A stretch of 36,021 nucleotides of DNA from CAYTRP01 sp964625145. Lineage in GTDB: Bacteria; Sumerlaeota; Sumerlaeia; SLMS01; JAHLLQ01. The position numbers were made by a program, and so were the translations under genes. The notes below the pieces were generated by a model. It did not search any database and was not told the origin of the DNA. It worked only from the letters and a program-made list of their open reading frames with translations. The stretch covers positions 1 through 36,021 of the forward strand of contig CAZVAQ010000021.1 of the NCBI GenBank assembly GCA_964625145.1, in the 5' to 3' direction. Positions within the stretch are counted from its first letter, which is position 1, and each line of letters begins with the position of its first letter. Positions 14,401 through 22,230 of this stretch are shown here, in pieces.

Positions 14401-17381
14401 GCGGTCGCCTCCTCGATCTCGGGGTTCGGGTTGTGGACCCGGGCAAGGTAGCGCGTACGGGACTTGTTGCCCAATTCCTCGAGCGTCTCGTAGTCGCGCG
14501 GATCATGATGCTGGAGGGCGGCCACGCGGCTCTTCGGATCAAGCAGGTCACCGAACAGGATTGCCTTCGCGGGACACGATTGCGCACAAGCAGGCATGAC
14601 CTCGCCGTCCACGAGCTGCCGACTCTCATTGCGCGCCTTGATCTTCGCGCGCTCAATGCGTTGAACGCAGTAAGTGCACTTCTCCATCACTCCCCGCGCG
14701 CGAACGGTGACATCCGGATTCTTCTGCATCTTCTCCGTCTCGGAGACATCGAGGTTCAGGTTGAAGTAGTTGAACCGGCGCACCTTCCATGGACAATTGT
14801 TCGCGCAATAGCGGGTCCCCACACAGCGGTTGTAGACCATGACATTGAGGCCATCGGCGTTCTGCATGGTGGCTGCCACGGGACAGACCTGCTCGCAGGG
14901 TGCATTGTCGCAGTGTTGGCACATGATGGGTTGATGTGCCGCGCGGGGGCGATGCGGATCGCCTCGAAAGTAGCGATCCACGCGGATCCAATGCATCTCG
15001 CGCCCTTTCCGCACCTCGCGCTTGCCCACGATGGGAATGTTGTTCTCGGCCTGGCATGCCACCACGCATGCGTTGCATCCAATGCAACGGCTCAGGTCGA
15101 CCGTCATTGCCCACTTGTGCTCCGGCTCTCCCGTCGGCGGTGAGAACAACGGCGGTGGACCGTGATGCACTTCCGCTTGATCGTCGTGTCCATGTTCCAC
15201 GGCCAAGGCAGCCGCGGCCATCTCCCGAACCAGCTGAAGCGAACGCTTCTCGCGTTCTTTCATGCCAATGTTGTCGATGGCAAAGTGATCCTGGGTGGTG
15301 ACGACACTGCCTTGGCGACCCGTCCCCGAGATGCTGTCGATCGATGCTGTGCAATAGGCGTCGCTTGTGCGCAGTTCTTCCACGCGCCAGCCGACCCCGT
15401 TGCCGACTTGGCCGGCGGAGGTACGACCGTAGCCCAGGCTCAACACCACGGTTCCATCCGCGATGCCGGGAACGATGAATGCCGGGATCTGCAGGCGTCG
15501 TCCGCCTATAGAGAGATCGATGATCTCCGCGTGCCGCACACCAAGGCGCTCTGCCGTCCCCAGCGAGAGCAATGCTGGATTGTCCCAGACAACCTTGGTG
15601 ATGGGATCGGGTAGCTCCTGTAGCCAGGCGTTGTTGGCAAATCGGCCATCGTGGAGCTTGTAGTCTGGGGCAAAGATTGCCTCAAGTCCCCTGGCTGGTG
15701 TGTGTTCGTGAAGTCTTGCGACCACTTCTGCAATTGCCGGTGCCTGCAGCTCCGGCTCTTCAATCGGCCAGGTGCTGTCCTCGAGGAACCCGTCGCGCAG
15801 GGTGCCGTGCCACGCGGCGTCGCCCGCATTTCCAGACACGCGATCGAATGACTGGCGAACGCGCTCCATCGCCGAGACCGGCTGAGACTGTACAATCTCG
15901 CCCACGACCTCGGTCGCCGACCGACCTTCATAGAGAGGAGCGATAAGCGGCTGGATCACCGAGTAGGTCCCGTCCCACGCCACAGCGTCGCTCCATGTTT
16001 CCAGGTAATGGGCCTGTGGCAGATGCCATTCGCAGCGCATGGCGGTTTCATTGGCCGTCATCGCGAGATGGGCTGCAAAGGGGACCGAGTCGAGTAGCCT
16101 GGCGAAGTCATGGTCCGCCGGCGCTGCATGGATCGGATTGCCTCCAAGGATCAGCAGTGCTTTGACCTCGCCAGCGCGCATGGATTTCGCCAGGTCGGCG
16201 ATGTCCTGCAACACCCCGCGCGCCGTTGCTTGCGGTTCGCGATGGTAGACAACGGAATGGCCGACTGCTCCCAGGCCGGCGTTGATGGCGTGGGCAAGCG
16301 CGTGAATTTCCGCCGGTTGCCGTGATCCCACCGCCACGATTGACTCGCGCCCGTGAAACACCAGGTCGCGAGCCATTGGCGGAATCATGCTCCACTCAGT
16401 TGGAATTCGCTCGGTTTCATCAAAATCGCCTGGCAGCGAAACACCCAGCCTCTTCAGCTCGCGGGCGAGGAATAGGCAGAACCAGGGGAGACGTGACGGC
16501 GCGATCGCAAGGCGGTGATCCGCGTTGCTCCCGGTGACGCTGAATCCACACTCAATCATGTAGAGGCGATTCAGCCCGTTCTCCGGAACGCGGTGGTCTG
16601 CGAATTTGCGAGCCATGCGAACGGCTGCCGGATGGCTCATCAACAGGTCCGCATCAATCGACACGATCACGCGCGCCTTGTCGAGGTTCATGCTCACCCG
16701 GTAGGGCTCGCCAAAGGCAGTGGCGGCGCCCTCCAGTTCGAGGTCGCGCGAGATGGATGTGTACTCGTGCCATTGCGCCGATGGGAATGCCGCCAGGAAT
16801 TCCGTCCTGACCATGGCAGCCACGGGCGATCCGGTTGGTTCCGCCAGCACATGAAGGCCTTTGCCGCCAGGTAGACTTGAAACTGTCTCGCGGAATGAAT
16901 TGAAGAACTCCTGCCAGGTCTTGTCTTTTCCCCTGTGTCGAGGGACATGCGTGCGCGCGGGATCATACAGGTCGAGGATGCTGGCTTGGGCGTGCAAAGC
17001 CGCACCACCGCACTCTTGTGGGTGTTCCGGATTGCCTTCGATCTTGATGGGGCGGCCGTCATAGCTGGTCACCAGCAACCCGCGTGCGACGCCGTCCAAC
17101 TCCATCGCGGTTGCATAGTGCACGGGTACGCCGGGGAGACGTCCCTCCGGCCTCACGGCATGCGGCGCGATGACTTCCTCCGGCCAGCGGCAACTGGCCA
17201 AACCCGCCATCATTGCTGATGCGCCCATCAGCGTCAGGAACTCGCGGCGCGAGACAGCCTCGGGCATGTCATGAGCCAGACCCGGGAACTCACGCTCGAC
17301 GAATTGCGCAAACTCTTCCGTCTGCGCCAGCTCTTCAAGGCTCCGCCACATGGGCGGCTGCGAACCGTCTACCGATGACAT
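14397..17381 (-). CDS. actB: Alternative complex III subunit ActB (molybdopterin-oxidoreductase-like plus ferredoxin-like iron-sulfur subunit)
   Basis: Predicted 994-residue periplasmic subunit fusing a molybdopterin-enzyme-like part (about residues 65-730), which in known ActB binds no molybdenum, to an iron-sulfur part. Tat motif SRREFLTLMG at 44-53, then LASC with Cys64 in a lipobox-like place. Iron-sulfur ligands: C766/769/772/776, C821/824/829/833, C853/859/863 (three Cys, fits [3Fe-4S]) and C902/905/932/936. This is the expected three [4Fe-4S] and one [3Fe-4S], passing electrons from quinol at ActC to the hemes of ActA and ActE. ATG 17381 has AGGA about 10 nt upstream and overlaps the ActA stop by 13 bp; a TTG three codons upstream is less likely. 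Confidence 0.95.
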   Translation of the reverse strand: MSSVDGSQPPMWRSLEELAQTEEFAQFVEREFPGLAHDMPEAVSRREFLTLMGASAMMAGLASCRWPEEVIAPHAVRPEGRLPGVPVHYATAMELDGVARGLLVTSYDGRPIKIEGNPEHPQECGGAALHAQASILDLYDPARTHVPRHRGKDKTWQEFFNSFRETVSSLPGGKGLHVLAEPTGSPVAAMVRTEFLAAFPSAQWHEYTSISRDLELEGAATAFGEPYRVSMNLDKARVIVSIDADLLMSHPAAVRMARKFADHRVPENGLNRLYMIECGFSVTGSNADHRLAIAPSRLPWFCLFLARELKRLGVSLPGDFDETERIPTEWSMIPPMARDLVFHGRESIVAVGSRQPAEIHALAHAINAGLGAVGHSVVYHREPQATARGVLQDIADLAKSMRAGEVKALLILGGNPIHAAPADHDFARLLDSVPFAAHLAMTANETAMRCEWHLPQAHYLETWSDAVAWDGTYSVIQPLIAPLYEGRSATEVVGEIVQSQPVSAMERVRQSFDRVSGNAGDAAWHGTLRDGFLEDSTWPIEEPELQAPAIAEVVARLHEHTPARGLEAIFAPDYKLHDGRFANNAWLQELPDPITKVVWDNPALLSLGTAERLGVRHAEIIDLSIGGRRLQIPAFIVPGIADGTVVLSLGYGRTSAGQVGNGVGWRVEELRTSDAYCTASIDSISGTGRQGSVVTTQDHFAIDNIGMKEREKRSLQLVREMAAAALAVEHGHDDQAEVHHGPPPLFSPPTGEPEHKWAMTVDLSRCIGCNACVVACQAENNIPIVGKREVRKGREMHWIRVDRYFRGDPHRPRAAHQPIMCQHCDNAPCEQVCPVAATMQNADGLNVMVYNRCVGTRYCANNCPWKVRRFNYFNLNLDVSETEKMQKNPDVTVRARGVMEKCTYCVQRIERAKIKARNESRQLVDGEVMPACAQSCPAKAILFGDLLDPKSRVAALQHHDPRDYETLEELGNKSRTRYLARVHNPNPEIEEATA

Positions 17382-18013
17382 GTGGAGCAATCCTGTGAGG
17401 GGTTGACGGAGCGGATACTCAACTGCAACCCATCAGCCCCCGCACTGATGGCCTGCCAATCCATGCTTGTGATCATTTCCTGTGGCCGCAGTTGGGGTTC
17501 GGGGGTTCGATGACAGCCGAGGCACCAACTCATGCGCAGGGTTTCGGATTGTCGCACGACTTCCATCTTGTCGATTCGCCCGTGGCAGGAAACGCAACCG
17601 ACTCCCCGGCTGACATGGGCACTGTGGTCAAAGTAGACAAAGTCCGGCAGGTCGTGCACGCGCACCCATTGGATCGGTTTTCCCGTTTCGTGGCTTTCGC
17701 GCAGCGGTGCCAGCTTTTCACTATCGGCCCTAATTGTTTGATGACAAGCCATGCACGTCTGCGTGGTGGGGATGGAGGCGCGGGCGGTATTCTCCACGGT
17801 GTTATGACAATAGCGGCAATCCATCCCAAGTTCCCCCGCATGCATTGCATGGCTGAACGGCATGGGTTGGATTGGCGCGTAGCCGACGTCGATGGCTTGG
17901 GGGGACAACACGTAGAGGTACACGGCCACTGCATAAGCGGGTACGAGGAGCACGGCCGTTGCCAGGACCGGGCGCACCACATTCCATCCACGGGAAAAGC
18001 GATACGGTTCCAT
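17369..18013 (-). CDS. actA: Alternative complex III subunit ActA (pentaheme cytochrome c)
   Basis: Predicted 214-residue periplasmic multiheme cytochrome anchored by one N-terminal helix (residues 14-36). Five CxxCH sites: C66-H70, C87-H91, C140-H144, C164-H168 and C209-H213, the last one residue from the C-terminus. Pentaheme count, length and the FSHAMHAGELGMDCRYCH opening match ActA. The ATG lies 5 nt after the stop of the upstream cytochrome gene; a GGAG about 15 nt before it is a poor ribosome site, so coupling to upstream translation is likely. A longer frame reading into the upstream gene has no homology and is not used. Confidence 0.95.
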   Translation of the reverse strand: MEPYRFSRGWNVVRPVLATAVLLVPAYAVAVYLYVLSPQAIDVGYAPIQPMPFSHAMHAGELGMDCRYCHNTVENTARASIPTTQTCMACHQTIRADSEKLAPLRESHETGKPIQWVRVHDLPDFVYFDHSAHVSRGVGCVSCHGRIDKMEVVRQSETLRMSWCLGCHRTPEPQLRPQEMITSMDWQAISAGADGLQLSIRSVNPSQDCSTCHR

Positions 18014-18018
18014 GGCGG

Positions 18019-19194
18019 TCAGAACCACTCCGTGAAGTAACAGAATGGCAGGACGAACAGGGACAGGATGGTGGTGAGATGCCACAGTGACTCTGCCAGC
18101 GCTGAACGCCTCATCGGAATGAGGGCACCAGTTCCAATGAGGCACCAAAGCAGACGAGTCATCACGACGCCAGCAGCCGCCACGACGAACAGCAACTGCA
18201 CCGCCACTGTCATCGCGAACGCGCGGCGAAAGGTCAGGTATTGCTCCAGCGCGAGTTGGGGCTCACCCAAGGCCCTTCGTGATCCGCCTTGAGACGATTC
18301 AGCCTTGGCGCGGCCCAGCACATGGTCTGCTGTTCCAACCGGTCCAGAAAGCGTCGGGGCCAGGACGCTGCGTGCGATCTCGTATTCCTCTGCGGACACT
18401 CCACCCATGGATTCGGTGCTTCCGATCGCGATTGTGTCTGTCGGCACCGCTCCGGCCTTCTGAAGCGTTCGGATGAATGCCACGATGTCGGCAAGATCCT
18501 GGTCACTCAACCGAGTGTTTCCGCCACGTGGCGGCATCAACATTCCCAGTTTGGTTTGTGGATCGTTCGGCGTGCGCCCCTTCATGATGAAGGCCACCAG
18601 CGACATATCATCCAAGCCCAAGGCGAAGTCGCTGCTTGCCAGTGGGCTTCCCTGCCGGTCGATCCCCTGGCCTGAGAGGCCATGGCAACTGGCACATGTG
18701 CTGCGGAACAGCCGCGCGCCCAGTTCCGCGTCCCCGGGTCGCAGCGCTGTGGCAACGCCGGTGGATGGTGCGGGACCGGCAGTTAGATCCTGCGATAGCG
18801 CCGCCAGTGATGGTGCTTCCGCTTCGGGCGCCGTCAACTTCTGGATGGAAACGCCCAGTTGCATCCATTCGATGGAACGAATTGCGACGTGGTTGAATGC
18901 CAGCAGCAGCGTCAGCGCATAAAGCATCGTGGCGCCGAAGGCAAAACGCGCGCGCAGCAGGAACCCCGCCAGCACGAAGAGCAGGCTGCCCATCAAAAGC
19001 ACGATCGCCGAGGCGACACCCCACACGGGATCCAGTTGGCGACTTCCCCAGATGAAGGCCTCCTGGTCCTGCAGGCGCAGCCCGGCCATGGAGAACATCG
19101 AGACCTCATAGGCTACGGCACCCGCAACCATCAGCACTGCCAGCAGTGATGCGGGGCCAACGAGTCCGTGGTGCGAAGGGCCGCGCGTGGTCAT
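18019..19194 (-). CDS. Membrane cytochrome c with oxidase subunit III-like helices
   Basis: Predicted 391-residue protein of unusual build: three helices (about 11-38, 57-80, 84-105), a periplasmic monoheme cytochrome c domain (C167-A-S-C-H171, likely distal Met in GMLMPPRGG near 220), then two more helices (about 326-355, 366-388). The helices around GSLLFVLAGFLLRARFAFG and the C-terminal SLWHLTTILSLFVLPF recall heme-copper oxidase subunit III, including the late W-H pair. I infer a subunit-III-like scaffold with an inserted cytochrome c; this needs a profile search. ATG has GGAGGG 7 nt upstream. It follows the Fe-S Rrf2 gene by 39 bp and precedes ActA by 5 nt, so it may bridge electrons between complex III and the NXR module. 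Confidence 0.75.
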   Translation of the reverse strand: MTTRGPSHHGLVGPASLLAVLMVAGAVAYEVSMFSMAGLRLQDQEAFIWGSRQLDPVWGVASAIVLLMGSLLFVLAGFLLRARFAFGATMLYALTLLLAFNHVAIRSIEWMQLGVSIQKLTAPEAEAPSLAALSQDLTAGPAPSTGVATALRPGDAELGARLFRSTCASCHGLSGQGIDRQGSPLASSDFALGLDDMSLVAFIMKGRTPNDPQTKLGMLMPPRGGNTRLSDQDLADIVAFIRTLQKAGAVPTDTIAIGSTESMGGVSAEEYEIARSVLAPTLSGPVGTADHVLGRAKAESSQGGSRRALGEPQLALEQYLTFRRAFAMTVAVQLLFVVAAAGVVMTRLLWCLIGTGALIPMRRSALAESLWHLTTILSLFVLPFCYFTEWF

Positions 19195-19233
19195 GGCACT
19201 GCCCTCCGCTTCGTGACTCGTTGCGTGCGGACG

Positions 19234-19665
19234 CTATATCGGGCGCTTCGTTGGCTTTCGCGATGGCTCTTCGATGTGCAGCATGGCCAGCGTCGTGGTC
19301 TGGACAAACTTCTCGTACGCTTGCACGACGACCGACCATCGATCGTGAATGGGGCAAGGATTTCGGATCCCGCACTCTGCATTCCCAAACGGACACCCAG
19401 TGCGTTGCCCGCCAGTCTCAAATGGCGCGAGAATCTCGTGCAACAGGATGTCCTTTGGTTGCCGGGCGAGTTTGAACCCGCCATGCTTGCCACGGGTGCT
19501 GGTGAGGATGCCCCGCTGGACAAGAGTGCTAAGGATTCCGGACAAGTAACGCTGCGGGATTTCCATGTCGCTAGCGATCTCGCTCGCCAGGACTGGGACG
19601 CTGCCATCGCGCCGGGAAATGTGATACAATGCACGCAGGGCGTAGTGGCTGGTCCGGGAGAGCAT
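19234..19665 (-). CDS. Rrf2-family regulator with Fe-S cysteine triad (NsrR/IscR-like)
   Basis: Predicted 143-residue winged-helix regulator. SHYALRALYHIS at the N-terminus, IPQRYLSGILSTLVQ in the recognition helix and TRGKHGGFKLAR in the wing are standard Rrf2 features. Three cysteines, C91, C98 and C104, lie where IscR and NsrR bind an iron-sulfur cluster, so it can plausibly sense nitric oxide, redox state or Fe-S status. Nitric oxide or nitrite stress is an attractive signal given the NXR genes, but this is inference. ATG 19665 preferred (GGAGAAG about 11 nt upstream, family length). It sits inside the cluster, 70 bp after the chaperone gene. Confidence 0.9.
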   Translation of the reverse strand: MLSRTSHYALRALYHISRRDGSVPVLASEIASDMEIPQRYLSGILSTLVQRGILTSTRGKHGGFKLARQPKDILLHEILAPFETGGQRTGCPFGNAECGIRNPCPIHDRWSVVVQAYEKFVQTTTLAMLHIEEPSRKPTKRPI

Positions 19666-19735
19666 GGTTGGCGTGGCTTCTCCGTGCCATTCTGGCGAAT
19701 ACCCGACAGGCAGGCGGGGATGATCGGTGCGAGGT

Positions 19736-20596
19736 TCATCCGACACCTCCCTCGCCGCAAGTGAACTCCTGTGCCGCTCCGAGACATCCGGCACAGGATT
19801 CGGGCATCGCGTTGACGATCTCGCGCACGGGCAGGGCAACGGGGCGCTGCGGTGCAGGCACACCGAGCAGCGCCATTTCCGCTTCCAACCATCCGCGCGA
19901 CAATGCGGCAAAATCCTGATAGGCCCGAAGGATTGGCGCGTCTTCGGGCGCGAGGCCGATCATCTTCCCGATGCGCCCTTCCACACTCCTGGAAAATGCC
20001 GGAAGCCACCACAACAGATGCTCGCTGAAGAAGCGCGAAAGCGCGACGGAGCACAGTTCGTGATGAGCCGGCTCGTCCGCCGCGAGTCGCATCTTCTCCA
20101 GCAGGAACGCCATGAACTCCAGTTCAAGGGCCGCGTTGTCGGCACGCTCCGGATGCCCCGGGTGGGGGCGCAGGCCAAAGGCCTGATAATAGCCCGCGAT
20201 ATCGGCAAGGACGTGGGCGCGATGGTTTGCCTGGTCCGAGGGTACGTACTCGGTTTCGTAGGGGGGACAGGAGCCGGAAACAAGCAGGCCGAAGACGCCT
20301 TGGTGAACCATCAGCCTCTGCGGCTGCGGTTGCTCCAGCCACTGCAGCACGCGCTCGCAGTTCTCGTGACTGGCGCTGCAGCTTCCCGATACCAACTCCA
20401 CGAGATGGACAAAAAGCTCCCACGCCGCACGATACGACACCAGTTCTCCCGGGTTGATTGGCCGGATGGATGGATCGCGTAGGAACGCGGCAAGCGACAG
20501 CGCGACGCATTCCCGGGCCAGCAGGCAGATGGGATCAGCCTGATGGTCGATAGAGGCGGCAGTCCCTTCCTGCTGATGATCAGATGCTGTTGGCAT
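19736..20596 (-). CDS. TorD/NarJ-family molybdoenzyme maturation chaperone
   Basis: Predicted 286-residue cytoplasmic, all-helical chaperone that would guard the NxrA-like subunit until cofactor is inserted and Tat export is allowed. The core matches the TorD/nitrate reductase delta family: PPYETEYVPSDQANHRAHVL, DIAGYYQAFGLRP, ERADNAALELEFMAFLLEKM, then RFFSEHLLWWLPAF. It ends in a Cys-rich tail (C268, C271, C280) that is not part of the usual fold. ATG overlaps the NxrB-like stop by 17 bp, with AGGAG 10 nt upstream. The association with a Tat-bearing alpha subunit is the classic arrangement. Confidence 0.9.
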   Translation of the reverse strand: MPTASDHQQEGTAASIDHQADPICLLARECVALSLAAFLRDPSIRPINPGELVSYRAAWELFVHLVELVSGSCSASHENCERVLQWLEQPQPQRLMVHQGVFGLLVSGSCPPYETEYVPSDQANHRAHVLADIAGYYQAFGLRPHPGHPERADNAALELEFMAFLLEKMRLAADEPAHHELCSVALSRFFSEHLLWWLPAFSRSVEGRIGKMIGLAPEDAPILRAYQDFAALSRGWLEAEMALLGVPAPQRPVALPVREIVNAMPESCAGCLGAAQEFTCGEGGVG

Positions 20597-21866
20597 AGCG
20601 ATGCGTCTCCTGCTGACGATCGACGATGGGCTCGACCACGGTCACGCGCACCGCCTCACGATCGAACTTGTTGTAACCGATCACGGTGTCGTTGAATATT
20701 TCCTGTGTCCGAATGGTTCCATCCGGCATGGTCACTGGCACTTCGCGCACCTTTGGCCCCTTGATGACCTCGAAGCGGTAGATGATCTGGCGTGTGACGC
20801 GGAACAGTTGCAGGACAGCGAGCAGCTCGCGGTCCGGAGCCGTGTATTGGTCGATGGCGTGCCGCACACCCGGCCCAAACATCTGCTCCAGGTAGGGGCG
20901 TGGCACCCAACGCGGCGGGATGTAATAGCCGTTTGGCTCGGTGCCAAACTGCGGATAGAGCGGCAACGCCACCTGCCGCTCGCGAATCAGGAAGTACAAT
21001 GGATGGGCCGGATCCGGTACCCACTCGCCACTGTCATCGATCGGCACCAATCCCTGCATGCGAATCCGCCCCGGGCACGATGTCATGCAGCGCGTCTCGA
21101 TGGGCTCGCCGTTGGGACACAGTTCCGGATCCTTCCCCTCGACGCGTGGATAGCACCCCACGCACTTCTCGCTGGTACCGGTGTTGGCTCGGTAGATCGA
21201 CTTCTTGTATGGGCAGGCTTCCACGCAACGCTGGTATCCGCGGCATCGCGACTGGTCGATCAGGACGATGCCGTCCTCTGGGCGCTTGTAGATTGCCTGT
21301 CGCGGACAGGCAGCCAGGCAGGCCGGGTAGGTGCAATGATTGCACAAGCGCGCGAGGTAGAAGTACCAGATCTTATGCTCTGGCAAGATGGCCTGCGCGG
21401 CGCCGTTGGCCGGGCACTTTGCATGATCCTCGAAGATGTTGGGTGCGTTCCACTCCTGGTCGGTGGGCAGATAGCCGATGGCCTCGCGAGGTCCATCGGG
21501 CGCGGCATAACCCGCGGCAGCCTCGAACACGGTCTTGCCCTTGAAGGTGCCATAGGGCGCCTGCGGACCCCTGCCTTCCTGCGGTGCCCAAGTCTGGCCC
21601 CCGGGATTCCGCTTTTCCAGCAATTGCAGCAAGCGGGCGTCCCAATGATGCGGGTACCCGCCAAAGGGCTTTGTCTCCACATTGTTCCACCACATGTGCT
21701 CCTGACCTTCGGAGAAGGTCCAGGTGCTCTTGCAGGCCATCGTGCAGGTCTGGCAACCGATGCAGCGGTTGATGTTGAAGACAAACGCAAATTGCCAACG
21801 CGGATGATGCTCGGGATAGGTGAAGTCCATCTCCCGCCCAATTTGCCAGTTACGAACCTTTGGCAT
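20580..21866 (-). CDS. nxrB: Nitrite oxidoreductase/nitrate reductase iron-sulfur (beta) subunit, NxrB-type
   Basis: Predicted 428-residue electron-transfer subunit. The opening RNWQIGREMDFTYPE, HHPRWQFAFVFNINRC, MWWNNVETKPFGGYP, CNHCTYPACLAACPRQAIY, RPEDGIVLIDQSRCRGY and PLYPQFGTEPNGYYIPPRW are nearly those of Nitrospira and anammox NxrB, which has almost the same length. Cluster ligands: C35/38/41/45, C175/178/183/187, C208/214/218 with Tyr211 replacing Cys (a [3Fe-4S] site), and C235/238/260/264. No signal peptide, so it would leave the cell bound to the Tat-borne alpha subunit. ATG 21866 chosen (AAGGAG 6-7 nt upstream); an ATG five codons earlier is within that ribosome site. Overlaps the 126-residue gene by 17 bp. 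Confidence 0.92.
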   Translation of the reverse strand: MPKVRNWQIGREMDFTYPEHHPRWQFAFVFNINRCIGCQTCTMACKSTWTFSEGQEHMWWNNVETKPFGGYPHHWDARLLQLLEKRNPGGQTWAPQEGRGPQAPYGTFKGKTVFEAAAGYAAPDGPREAIGYLPTDQEWNAPNIFEDHAKCPANGAAQAILPEHKIWYFYLARLCNHCTYPACLAACPRQAIYKRPEDGIVLIDQSRCRGYQRCVEACPYKKSIYRANTGTSEKCVGCYPRVEGKDPELCPNGEPIETRCMTSCPGRIRMQGLVPIDDSGEWVPDPAHPLYFLIRERQVALPLYPQFGTEPNGYYIPPRWVPRPYLEQMFGPGVRHAIDQYTAPDRELLAVLQLFRVTRQIIYRFEVIKGPKVREVPVTMPDGTIRTQEIFNDTVIGYNKFDREAVRVTVVEPIVDRQQETHRYANSI

Positions 21867-22230
21867 CGGATTCTCCTTCATTGGCTACCTTGATGGACCT
21901 GCGACCATTGAATTGCGAGAGAGGGCACATGATCTCGTGCTCGACGACCTCAACGCGCAGAAGCCCCATGCGCGCGGCAATCTGGCCAAGCAGCTCGGTC
22001 AACGCGTCCACGCCCAACGCACACCGGGCCGCGTACAGCCCCTGATATTCGGGATTCGACGACATGACCAGGATCTCCGCCGGCATGTAACCGCTCATTA
22101 GCAACTCCTCGAACAGGCACTGAGCCATGAAGCGCGTGTCTCCCGGGATGACGCCTCCCTCCAGGACCAGCGGATGATCCGGTTCGACAGGGCGCTTTGC
22201 CGGATGTAGGTTGTTCAACTCGCCGTTCAT
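21850..22230 (-). CDS. Unknown 126-residue protein encoded between NxrA- and NxrB-type subunits
   Basis: Small soluble protein, no signal peptide or membrane helix. An N-terminal stretch reads LVLEGGVIPGDTRFMAQ (21-37), followed by alternating helix/strand patterns (EELLMSGYMPAEILVMSS and ALTELLGQIAARMG) and three isolated Cys (38, 70, 102). I do not recognise a family. Its ATG overlaps the NxrA-type stop as ATGA and its own end overlaps the NxrB-type start by 17 bp, so the three are translationally coupled and probably made in fixed ratio. An assembly factor, a cofactor-insertion partner or an extra subunit are possible; there is no direct evidence for any. Confidence 0.8.
   Translation of the reverse strand: MNGELNNLHPAKRPVEPDHPLVLEGGVIPGDTRFMAQCLFEELLMSGYMPAEILVMSSNPEYQGLYAARCALGVDALTELLGQIAARMGLLRVEVVEHEIMCPLSQFNGRRSIKVANEGESDAKGS

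Noticed and set aside
14397..17381. Reading ActB as a catalytic molybdenum enzyme
   Set aside because: Context with ActA, C, D, E and F is decisive for complex III, in which the ActB molybdopterin-like domain is known to lack the cofactor.
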